Origin: Isotricha intestinalis
Taxonomy: Eukaryota > Ciliophora > Litostomatea > Vestibuliferida > Isotrichidae
NCBI GenBank assembly: GCA_023807065.1
Contig: JAJJLU010000725.1
Coordinates: 1 to 21,013 of the forward strand
Length of the DNA: 21,013 nucleotides
Direction: 5' to 3'
Shown: one piece after another, positions 9,801-15,707 of the stretch
Layout of the letters: each line of letters opens with the position of its first letter
Numbering within the stretch: the first letter of the stretch is position 1
The notes under the pieces: model-generated
What the model was told of the DNA's origin: nothing
What the model saw: only the letters and a program-made list of their open reading frames with translations
Database searches by the model: none
Made by a program: the position numbers and the translations under genes

Positions 9801-12306
9801 AATTTGAGCTTATTTCAAATGAACAATTATTTTCAGAAATACAAGAAAGTTTTTCATTTTCAAATCCTGTTTTTGAAATAATAATATAATCAGAATTTAC
9901 TTCTTTACTTTTGGTGACATTAAATATTATTTTATCATTTTTATAATATAAACATTTTTTCGATGATGTAACATTAAAAAAATCAGAACTTTTTTCTTTA
10001 ACTATAATAGTTTCACCTTTAAATTCATTTTTTTCGTTTGAAATCCATTTATAAATATAATTTCCAGATTCAGTAATACTATAATAATTTTCTTTAATAA
10101 TATTATTTTCATTTTTAACTGAAATTTCTATTGATTTATTATTGTTTTCAATGTAAACTTTTTCTGGAAAATTTAATTGATATGATGTAAAATAAATATA
10201 ACTTTCAATATTTGATATTTGAGGAGAAATAATATAATAAATATCTTTAAAATAATAAATATAATTTTCTTTATTAAAATTAGTATTCACATCCAACTTT
10301 ATTTTTTCCTTCTTGCAAATATTTTCAATATATAAATCTTCATTTTCATTTTGAAAAGAATAATTATATAAATCTACTTTTTCACAATCATCATTATTTG
10401 AGCATAAATATACTAACTTTTTAATATAATCATCAATCTCATCGATTGATTTATTTAAAATTTTATTTCTTAAGTTTTCAATATCAACATCAAAATAAGA
10501 TAAAGAAATATTAATCTCTGGTTGAGAAGCAATTGATAAAAAACTTTCTTTACCAATTTCATTTTCATTAATTTGATATTGATTTAGATTAATTCCAGTT
10601 GGATTTTCAATATCATTATAATCAATATATGATAAATAATATGGTTGTAATCTTCTAAATGAACCTAGTGCACTATAATATATAAATGTTCGATTATTAT
10701 TATTTCTAGTTTCATTTGAAAAATAATAATTAACAGTAACATTTTGTATATATTCTTCTGAATAAACATTTTGACAATTATTTTTTATTCTCAATGAGGA
10801 AACATAAACATGCGCTTTTTTTGTAATTTGTTTTATTTCAGTTTCTATTTTCCCAGGAAAAAGTCTTTCATCATATATTATTATTTTATTATCAATAAAA
10901 TCTATACAATTGAATTTTTTTGTTGCTTCAATTACTTCATTATCTTTTGAAGGAATATTTTCACAAAATGAAGAAATATATTTTTTCATTAAATCATTTG
11001 AATCAAATTTTAATTCAAATTTAGGATATTCAATATCATTACCAATTTCTTTAATAAAGATTTCTTTTTGAGTAAATTCAATATTCATTAAATTTGCTTT
11101 TTTTATAATTATATTAGAGAAATTACAATATATTCCATCATCATTTTCATTTTCTCCAAAATACATTTTTCTTTTAATACTTTTTGCTTTATAATCATAA
11201 TTAAAAGGTTTAAGTTTAAAAGAAAAACTCTTTGATTCTTCATTAAAATATAATTTATCCGATAAAGAATCTCTTTTATAATTTATATAATGTTTATCTG
11301 TGTCATCACCATATTCAACTTCAAAACTATCAATAGAATCTATATAAAAAGTAGAATCATTTATAGTTATGATATAATTTAAATCATCTATTTTAGAAAA
11401 ATTAAAATTTAAGCATGAAAGAGAAGATGAAGAAAATATAGTTGAAATAAAATAAGTTTGATTATTATCTGAAATATAATATAATTCTAAGTTTCCATAA
11501 TTATCACTCAATTTACTCATGAATACAATGTGACAAATAAATTTTTTGGGATAATTTGAATCTATAAATGTAGAATCATCGGAACATTTAAAATTTATAA
11601 TTGATTTATTATTTTGTTTTAATTCAAATTTACTTGTTTCTTTAATATCACAATTTACTATAAATTCAATTTTATAATAATAAGGAAAAAAATATTTGCT
11701 TAAAGAAATGTCTGTTAATTCAATTGTTTCATATAAACAAATATAACGTTTATTATATTTTTTTTCATAAATTACAATATCATATTTATAAACATTTAAA
11801 CTGTTTAATTCCAATGAATAATAAATTTTATTATTTTTTTCATTTTTTTCAAATTTTTTAATTACACTAAAAGGATATTGTGATAAGGCAAAAAATTCAA
11901 TATCACTAATATTAATAGATTGAGAATTTAATGATAATGAATATTGAATTATTTCATTTCTATAATAACAAGATTTATTTGTCTCTTTTTGCACAATAAA
12001 TAAATCATTTATATCACTTTTAATTATAATTTTTCTTTTTTTATTTCCAAAGTTGATATCATAAATTCCAGTTGAATTTATTTTACAGATAAATTTTGAT
12101 TCTTTTTTTTCACATGAAAATATTTCATTTGATTCTTCTTTTGAATAAGTTATTTTACTTTCATTATTTATATTTTCACAATTAATTTCAACTTCAATTT
12201 CTTCATTTTCTTTTTCTTGAATAAAAATTGTCATTGGAATATCACAATTCATATCTTCTAAAGAAAGTGAAATTAAAGAAAAAATTAGAACAAATATTAA
12301 TTTCAT
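856..12306 (-). CDS. Giant secreted/membrane surface protein (3,816 aa), repeated beta-sandwich ectodomain, EGF module, five-helix membrane tail
   Basis: The ATG at 12306 begins a clear signal peptide (MKLIFVLIFSLISLSL). The next ~2,900 residues are Asn-rich with very many N-x-S/T sequons. They contain a recurring strand-like signature Gly-x-Tyr-x-hydrophobic (near residues 80, 747, 927, 1120, 1300, 1662, 1759, 2382 and 2562), as in the F strand of Ig/PKD-like folds, so I infer an array of extracellular beta-sandwich domains. Residues ~2887-3010 are Cys-rich. An EGF-like module follows at ~3012-3045 (CENNGECY, then CKCKNGFYGFRC). One membrane helix lies at ~3432-3456, then a ~150-residue charged Lys/Asn/Glu cytoplasmic linker, then about four helices at ~3632-3767 and a short tail. 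The helix, linker and helix-pair pattern with NALFYF and later KAEFATLF resembles helices 1-5 of polycystin-1/REJ-type proteins, without the channel-forming helices; this is inference. The stop is TGA, backed up by an in-frame TAA five codons later. Every Trp is TGG. No introns are needed. It is likely a surface receptor or adhesin, transcribed toward the telomere. Confidence 0.93.
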   Translation of the reverse strand: MKLIFVLIFSLISLSLEDMNCDIPMTIFIQEKENEEIEVEINCENINNESKITYSKEESNEIFSCEKKESKFICKINSTGIYDINFGNKKRKIIIKSDINDLFIVQKETNKSCYYRNEIIQYSLSLNSQSINISDIEFFALSQYPFSVIKKFEKNEKNNKIYYSLELNSLNVYKYDIVIYEKKYNKRYICLYETIELTDISLSKYFFPYYYKIEFIVNCDIKETSKFELKQNNKSIINFKCSDDSTFIDSNYPKKFICHIVFMSKLSDNYGNLELYYISDNNQTYFISTIFSSSSLSCLNFNFSKIDDLNYIITINDSTFYIDSIDSFEVEYGDDTDKHYINYKRDSLSDKLYFNEESKSFSFKLKPFNYDYKAKSIKRKMYFGENENDDGIYCNFSNIIIKKANLMNIEFTQKEIFIKEIGNDIEYPKFELKFDSNDLMKKYISSFCENIPSKDNEVIEATKKFNCIDFIDNKIIIYDERLFPGKIETEIKQITKKAHVYVSSLRIKNNCQNVYSEEYIQNVTVNYYFSNETRNNNNRTFIYYSALGSFRRLQPYYLSYIDYNDIENPTGINLNQYQINENEIGKESFLSIASQPEINISLSYFDVDIENLRNKILNKSIDEIDDYIKKLVYLCSNNDDCEKVDLYNYSFQNENEDLYIENICKKEKIKLDVNTNFNKENYIYYFKDIYYIISPQISNIESYIYFTSYQLNFPEKVYIENNNKSIEISVKNENNIIKENYYSITESGNYIYKWISNEKNEFKGETIIVKEKSSDFFNVTSSKKCLYYKNDKIIFNVTKSKEVNSDYIIISKTGFENEKLSCISENNCSFEISSNSSLQIGNIDIKFFTTFSKYSGYINYLYEDTIHVTDISNDNYTYSLKSIILNSLCFLDNFTIGTFKLNCDDTLLYSHRLNCRLNDSNNLPHGKYEIKYMNNTVSYIYYSNRISETNFNYSYNNSIKIGTNTIKITSEQFYIGIIERISINDNLYNYKSYTNKNKESTNYTFEVFYGNNSEDDYIELSFVAFPNRNYSIQLSDGEYSSKIYHFNKIEETVKFNFTNQIFIKGKSTELPKIIIYDAYFNEIDKIYYKNENQSEYINFISVEKSNTKSTIVFNNTNNGEYTFTYTFENDEEKNKYEIPADKIIIYDKFSNIINFIPLPDFHFINKDIEVDVEPLIDDLFLSVYLKDNNSNIFKFDNPYGHYFFLPSESLEIFKSKSLEFIIEGKFKDSNTIIYSQIINFYLIEGIKLYYYKNESIIINSIIDFHKIDLKSRNNNYTYLKKTYNNSHLTIKPPNNIIPGFYYLFLDGNEFEKVFFSDDLENGKFSALQSSESGTIVIKSNNYYLGNISTINIGNKVEQNETIGNSSVNYTFNDFNYNITFNYISFTHNNYSNYYIYLYNHDNKNSNVISVEKKALCYFHFNKSYQNLNDENEPLIFHFDWLYNNSLEQSMEYLYFDGNLKVIDEYKEKCELDYLQNISKCYFLRPKEYKVLTIKINNDELFIVNYTYFTFKMKSDECIQYYDNTTIQFYYDVPFNDDVFLLNERFNEPENSSYITTIDQDEFGLYDINGTINNETVILKTIYYFPRISFVFFRDLINVKTNELDITVENNVFEYFKNLSFTNWLKIRNYKTGTIDEIPFNVSMTGISKNYIDLSDYGRGIYHFLFDDICNKKIDAFDKGIMDKDDQRIIAFYEDSINRNDYKEKEAIVLLLFNKKLGDDEIKNIYLIQENTFEKEIKFVKVNDTEVYVNFSLDGFDTGTYYFKVKYKLDQIETEYKCGVPFYIIDSLSIYEDYYIIYPNSSSLCDIGLIFNHELIPSYFKTIFIDNISLNISSYAIHNEFNNTLIIYNISCSTESEHEIKIGQTQSLKDVIVKYKVVKNFSETFSGDIMVNHEFYNTINNHSYIQIYAKEDVNLILVNDTKNLSKSWGNVFLLKYDLTDKNYEKFYIDYYKNDNLNKNNTKTVVVIKNIYAIFNNNINECQINYCTFENYNGICFPNLILNDNLLSSTKDLIYSFGFNDTEIRFNNSKDLQFTNGNKFQDKYYKFILKRKDKNDPKEFNLVETTFAFSNITPINLIKSYNEKPVIKASFKSLCYNENLIELENNLKPNDCSINNITNVLICDFPYNENKDIYVVLYEKNKIKEMKIIEECSFNFRISHLENGKKRYNISTNNNCETKDIKSITLNNDITKEINFENENAYVDIHYYKNYSEIFPILIHLSNSRNYKIEKDDSNTMKFDNYTLEFGYKKYSMTVLSHENKLEFEIYSTFSKIFLVKNSTEIYLNCSKGSGNKKNCSDNFDKLGYLYQINYYDVFLNTIKFNFEKQCYMNYEKIQVLIKTEVKQDFEIVLKGENKNNYNLTYKENKSNIYYYTISQENGYLNQGFYYLSINDSSFNNYKIRVYDNINIIKIVGSIFLNYDQKQYLYIELEKEILDKQIPRIKLNDNSSQTEFYCESFINSKKHIICILNRNIKNNSVLSFMNQCGDNQIEIKGNYYNLSHSMPKSIDIEFNILSNDFTIEFNGSDFKVNEIYIFKENLNKSLTFTKSDDKINLEKSELNFTGNYYLEIIFNSNDSIIIKLILYKSTFILRNNSIIYTTEKSLKDLKIFFKEGIDKREIKEIKLIHNDSNFDIQNMNNSEFNVSNNELTFSHDYNFKIGKSEMQIITINKIKLRFYIYYIKFPSNLKNQKAYYTEKKKKTIYFEFKNGGMKALREIIKYIEISNNNTLILYEKKNFTLDCNFENCSVKIPPDSINDYIKNIDDFETLIFDVKFYLDDEKKLNLSNLIEIHCFSISYIENLVIVDYEKSYINEGGKHIIPIPDNDDIIPLIENGIISIDFPYTNNITIEKDSNNKTNLLIIDLNGQIDNSTNFTLIIDNDGEIKKILIYPFNCSKEGYFYLYDNGIILCIKCIDYNQDKPYKDLDNNECVNKCSKGYLYENRYQCYNSCSDVVIDNALLTEGDKCVLECSRNYGKKNNECVLCNENEIGISGICEYCSDSWCKELKYYSYIDPISSNCNDYKCENNGECYIKNDETYCKCKNGFYGFRCEITIESAKKISNIIIEDMLVDKGNYTEQKNDRVRIYFDEDGNFVYNLNNKRNKEQIREIINLIKNDDVFNSINKKIINNLFNYSSKMVDNILRGKIKDYNFTELRIDDIFEFIDLISIILIKNNTTTRLLSESLNGENNIKNRILELKDIATLLYKKITLDDINEKKFPDSLYDYSKNRYFYYQRWNEAQFLNLQNYIENNDELSIFELNNCNMTLNTYFLSITISSKINQLINNSEIPSTYIFPYDYSDDYLKDSNFECNNFIVYSPINLKYINLEKYKMFKKENIDIYNPYDEAFLEKCFITHNFDFDFTQKYRRTKIYENKTIRDEKKNCDYNGINDKEKKVVLNCKFEKNYSYTFDLHDEELNVSKKIDNLLPLKCFSKIDEKNLGFYFYLILNLFLLLMILYFIFEDKDCLKKSKKNKEKYAEIKINNDFKIEGIEKNIPFYDDNNLYHETTQEDLKNEEYIKVKKHKNDKNMSEKLSENNQHVLDEFLEEDSDKKENKSDINSLKDKKDKNKENNSNSIKDENKNKKNNDREEIINNNLIHPLDDFDLIIDYEDEDYLDILYKNLKSIYEKPNEIKKEEKILIICFIFCKLFILLGCNALFYFENFIEKRIFNKERNLFYFPIKAEFATLFLSIIMSTMINIIKFVLNKKIKNKMKMKMIITMVILTIIDLFCLIYSISFCSIYKHTQITWFLGFIWSIIFEIIFTLVYIVIISFIEFKYIKKKDSVVLLWLKNLYFKVSNDEINKKKEKAENNNLNSKLIMLSS

Positions 12307-12897
12307 TAAAATACAATCTTATTTTATTAAAATAATTGAAAATCTTTATAAATTGCTTTTTTTAAGAAAAAAAATTATTGAAAATGATATTATAAATGAT
12401 TTTCTTTTCTTTTTAATTGAAATTTGGAGTTAAAATAATTATTTTTATCAATTCTTTTTAAGAAAAAAGAGGCTTATTTGGTATTATATGATTTAAAATT
12501 ATATTAAGTTTTTGATAAAAATTTATTTTTAACTTCAAATGATACAAAAAAAAAAATAAAAGTTAATTTATTTAATAAATTAAATGTAAATATTTAAATA
12601 AAAAATAAAAAAGTTAAAATAAATAAACAGTTAATTATTTTTTTATTTGATATAATATTTAAAATAATTTCATTCATTTTTAAACGTATTTTCACCTTTT
12701 TTTTTTTTAACAATTAATTAAAATAACAATTTTTTACCCATTAAAAATGAAAAAAAAAAATGAAAACTTAATTAATCATAAATCTTTTATCTAAAAATTA
12801 AATAAAGCTTATAAAATAAATAAACATAATTTTAATCTATGTAAAATTTTTGGAATATAAAAATTATTTAAAAACCTTATTCTATAAAATATTAAAT
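12307..12897. other. AT-rich intergenic region, no gene seen
   Basis: This 591-bp spacer separates the stop of the Ubl gene from the start of the giant gene, both on the minus strand. It is nearly pure A/T with several A or T runs of 8-10. It must hold the giant gene's promoter and the Ubl 3' end, but I recognise no defined promoter motif, RNA gene or open frame worth reporting. Confidence 0.6.
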
Positions 12898-13131
12898 TTA
12901 GTTTCCTCCATCTCTTGCTCTAACCGCAGAAATTTCATCTTGATCTTGTAAATCATAATCAGAAATTTTCTTTTCATCTTTCAAAACTTCCGCATTAAAT
13001 TTCCATTGATTAAATTCTGTAGTTTTAGCTTCTTCATAAAACTTTCTTTTAGCATCAGCAATAGTCTCATCTTCAGAAACAGAAATAGTAATTAATCTCA
13101 TATTTGGAGCAGAAATAACAAGAATAACCAT
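12898..13131 (-). CDS. Ubiquitin-like modifier (77 aa) with Gly-Gly-Asn C-terminus
   Basis: The protein aligns to ubiquitin without gaps. It has the same length to the Gly75-Gly76 terminus plus one extra residue, Asn77, and a recognisable KISDYDLQ segment matching ubiquitin's LSDYNIQ at 56-62. This makes it a beta-grasp modifier precursor that would need one residue trimmed before E1 activation. It is clearly not ubiquitin. None of the seven ubiquitin lysine positions is Lys (6 Ile, 11 Met, 27 Ala, 29 Arg, 33 Glu, 48 Glu, 63 Asp). The hydrophobic-patch residue Ile44 is Lys. Position 72 is Ala (sequence AVRARDGG), the residue that in NEDD8 versus ubiquitin (Arg72) decides E1 choice. It lies 107 bp downstream of the E2 gene on the same strand, with the USP gene beyond, which suggests a dedicated conjugation set. 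It could instead be a divergent NEDD8- or URM/SUMO-like protein. The stop is TAA. Confidence 0.85.
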   Translation of the reverse strand: MVILVISAPNMRLITISVSEDETIADAKRKFYEEAKTTEFNQWKFNAEVLKDEKKISDYDLQDQDEISAVRARDGGN

Positions 13132-13238
13132 ATTTGCTTAAAAAATTTAATAAATTATAACTATTTTAAAAAAATAATTTGGAATCTTAAAAAAAATCAT
13201 ATTTAAAATAAATAATTTTTCATTAATATTTTATTTAT

Positions 13239-13742
13239 TTAATATATAGAATTATAACTTCCATTCCATTCATCCCATTGATATTCTTGATTTTCATAAG
13301 CATATTTTTGTTTATATTCCAAAACAATTTTTTCAAAACTATTTTTATCACAACTTCCATTTAACTTATCATCAAAATTAGGTTTTTCAAGTAAGTCAAA
13401 AATAGTATCAACAATACCTAAAACATTATTCTCACTATTCCATTTACTTTTTAAATAATCTACGCAAATTTCTCCAGTTTTATCAGAAATATTAGGATGC
13501 CATGTTTTAGTTCTCATTCTTACTTTTGGTTTTTCATTTGGGTAATTTTCTGAAAATTTCATTTCTATAAAATATAATCCTCCTTCATAAGGAGAATTCC
13601 TTGGACCAATGAAACATCCTTTCCAATGAAGGTAATTCTTTTTTATAGGCCCTGCTGAACCGCCTATGTGAGATAAACCACCTTTACGAAGAAATTGGTA
13701 TTCAAATTGAAGTTTTTCTATTCCTTTCATTGGACTTTCCAT
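13239..13742 (-). CDS. E2 ubiquitin/Ubl-conjugating enzyme (167 aa)
   Basis: A complete single-domain UBC fold is present. It has the N-terminal helix (KGIEKLQFEYQFLRK), the GPRNSPYEGGLYF strand region, the YPNEKPKVRMRT proline segment, the HPN motif at residues 82-84, and the active-site cysteine at 93 within TGEICVDYLK. It continues with the usual Trp (101) and PNFDDKLN in place of the common PNPDDPLN. These E2s carry a modifier as a thioester on the Cys and pass it to a substrate, usually with an E3, in cytosol or nucleus. The C-terminal extension (residues ~145-167, EYQWDEWNGSY and onward) is Trp/Tyr-rich and short. The ATG at 13742 is the natural start and the stop is TAA. It is divergent from the USP gene, with 143 bp between the two start codons, and is followed by the Ubl gene. 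I cannot tell from sequence whether its cargo is ubiquitin or the neighbouring Ubl; the clustering favours the Ubl. Confidence 0.93.
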   Translation of the reverse strand: MESPMKGIEKLQFEYQFLRKGGLSHIGGSAGPIKKNYLHWKGCFIGPRNSPYEGGLYFIEMKFSENYPNEKPKVRMRTKTWHPNISDKTGEICVDYLKSKWNSENNVLGIVDTIFDLLEKPNFDDKLNGSCDKNSFEKIVLEYKQKYAYENQEYQWDEWNGSYNSIY

Positions 13743-13885
13743 TTTTTATAAATTGTTTTTTTTATGTTTTATTTTTGCGATTGTGTTTAAATGATATTTG
13801 TTTTTGTTTTTTTTTAATTATAATTATTTTATTTAATTATTAAGGGATATATTTATGTTTTTTTTTGTATATTTTTTATTTTTTG
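13743..13885. promoter_or_regulatory. Divergent promoter region between E2 and USP genes
   Basis: Only 143 bp separate the E2 start codon (minus strand) from the USP start codon (plus strand), so both promoters must lie here or overlap the coding ends. The segment is T-rich on the plus strand, with several T8-T9 tracts, and lacks any motif I can name. The shared intergenic space makes co-expression of conjugating and deconjugating enzymes plausible. Confidence 0.5.
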
Positions 13886-15481
13886 ATGGGGAATCGTTTT
13901 AAAGTTTGTGATTGTTGCAGCAAAACAAATGAAGAAGAGAAGAGTTATACTGAGAAAGAAAGAGATATTATTTATTATACCACTGATCCATCAGAAATGA
14001 AAAGAAATAAATTTATAATGGAAGATAATAAAAAATATGAATTATTAGAAAAAGGAGAAAAAGATTTTGAAATTGTTGAAAATGAGAAATTATTTGATGA
14101 TAATTGGTTAAATAATGGAAAAGGAAATAAAAATGAAAATGATTTCAAATTTAAAAGTGGAAAAAAAAATAGATTTAAAGATAATTTAAATGAAAAAGAA
14201 GGAAATGGATTAGAACATAAAAAATTTTTAGATATGCATTTGTTGAAAAATGGGAATAAAATTAATAATAATAATAATAATAATGATGTTAATAATGATA
14301 ACAATTTTAATAACATAAATGAAAAAAATAAAATAATTAATAACAATAATAATAATAATAATTATGACAATAATAATATTCTTATTAATGATAATATAAA
14401 TGATAATTTTTATAATGAAAATAAAAATGAGGAAAAATTAAAAAATCAAAAAAAAAAAAATAATAATAACTCCTTAGAAGATTTATCAACAGAAAATGAA
14501 AATCAAAATTCAAATAATAATAAAGAAAAAAATCCAAATGGTAAAAAAATAAAAATATTTGGATTAGAAAACCTTGAATATAATTGTTACATGAACTCTA
14601 CTCTTCAAATATTTTTTCATTTAGAAACTTTAAATAATATAATAATAAATAATTCATCTTTATTAAAAAACAAAAAATTAACAAATGCATATTATAATTT
14701 ATTAAAAGAAATAGAATTAGGAAAAAAAGAAATAATAAATCCAATTCAAATAAAAAAAATTTTAAGTGAAGTAGATATTAAATATAAATATAATCACCAT
14801 GAAGATGTAAATAAATTTATAAATTTATTTTTAAATGAAATGTTAAAAGAAAATAAAGGAATAGAAATAAATGAAGAAATAAATTTTCCAAAGGAAAAAA
14901 AAGAAAAAGAAATTTTTGAAAAATTTTATGATAATTATATTAAAGAAAATAATTCTTTTTTATTGAATTTATTTTATGGAATTTTCAAAAAAGAAATATA
15001 TTGTTTAAATAAACATAAAGTAAGTATTGATTTTGAATTGTTTAATTCAATTAAAATTCAAAATCAAAAAGAAGAAAATTCCTTTGAAAATTTATTAAAA
15101 AATTTTCAAGAAATAAAAAAAACAGAAAATAAAATAGAATGTAATATTTGTGGTTTAAATAAATTTTCATATGAAAAAACAATAATATTTCATTTACCAA
15201 AATATTTAATTTTATCTTCAGAAAATCCAATAACAAATATTCAAAAATTAAATCTTGAAATTAATCAATTTTCAGAAGAAAAAAATCAAGAGAATATTAA
15301 TTATGAATTAATTGGAATAATTGGTTATATTGGTAATTTTAAAAATGGACATTATATTTCTAAATGTCAAGTTTCTCAAAATAATTGGTTTTATTTCAGC
15401 GATTCTTATTTTAATCAAATTGAAAATGTTAGTGAAATTTTTAATGATAAAGATATTATTTTTTTCTTTGAAAAAATATGA
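13886..15481 (+). CDS. USP-type (peptidase C19) deubiquitinase/deconjugating protease (531 aa)
   Basis: The catalytic domain begins near residue 226 with the Cys box GLENLEYNCYMNSTLQ (nucleophile Cys234). It ends with the His box NGHYIS (His489) and a following WFYFSDSYF with Asp506, so the triad looks intact. A probable zinc site is formed by Cys373, His377, Cys419 and Cys422 (CLNKH, and CNICG), a variant of the usual two CxxC pairs. Such enzymes cleave ubiquitin or Ubl isopeptide bonds and can trim precursors. The N-terminal ~225 residues are low-complexity, with Asn runs at ~125-175. I start at the ATG at 13886; a frame extension back to 13865 would need a TTG start. From that ATG the protein begins MGNRFKVCDCC, a Gly2/Cys arrangement that could be lipid-modified at a membrane, although residue 6 is Lys, so the myristoylation consensus is imperfect. 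The stop is TGA, directly after FFFEKI, a normal USP end. It is divergent from the E2 gene. Confidence 0.93.
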   Translation: MGNRFKVCDCCSKTNEEEKSYTEKERDIIYYTTDPSEMKRNKFIMEDNKKYELLEKGEKDFEIVENEKLFDDNWLNNGKGNKNENDFKFKSGKKNRFKDNLNEKEGNGLEHKKFLDMHLLKNGNKINNNNNNNDVNNDNNFNNINEKNKIINNNNNNNNYDNNNILINDNINDNFYNENKNEEKLKNQKKKNNNNSLEDLSTENENQNSNNNKEKNPNGKKIKIFGLENLEYNCYMNSTLQIFFHLETLNNIIINNSSLLKNKKLTNAYYNLLKEIELGKKEIINPIQIKKILSEVDIKYKYNHHEDVNKFINLFLNEMLKENKGIEINEEINFPKEKKEKEIFEKFYDNYIKENNSFLLNLFYGIFKKEIYCLNKHKVSIDFELFNSIKIQNQKEENSFENLLKNFQEIKKTENKIECNICGLNKFSYEKTIIFHLPKYLILSSENPITNIQKLNLEINQFSEEKNQENINYELIGIIGYIGNFKNGHYISKCQVSQNNWFYFSDSYFNQIENVSEIFNDKDIIFFFEKI

Positions 15482-15707
15482 TTTCTTTTATATATTAACT
15501 ATATAATTTTTATATTTAATTATTTTTATTTTTTACATAAAAAGAGTTTATTTATTAAAAAAACATCATATTTATTTAAAAACTTTATTAAAAATTAATA
15601 TCACATTTTAATTTGAATAAAAATTAAATTGAATTTTTTATTATTTTTTCAATATTTTTTTATTGTTTTATGTTATATTTTTTATATATATTTATATTAT
15701 ATATTAT

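Noticed and set aside
13865..13885. Seven-codon N-terminal extension of the USP gene
   Set aside because: The first codon of that extension is TTG, not ATG. The first in-frame ATG is 13886 and gives a sensible N-terminus.
14265..14375. AAT/TAA microsatellite in the USP gene as a separate repeat element
   Set aside because: It is codon-phased and encodes the Asn-rich linker of the USP protein, so it is described with that gene.
15663..15707. Fifteen-codon extension upstream of the 67-codon frame at 15708
   Set aside because: It starts with TTG and reads only Phe/Tyr/Ile from an AT-rich spacer. The ATG at 15708 is the credible start.
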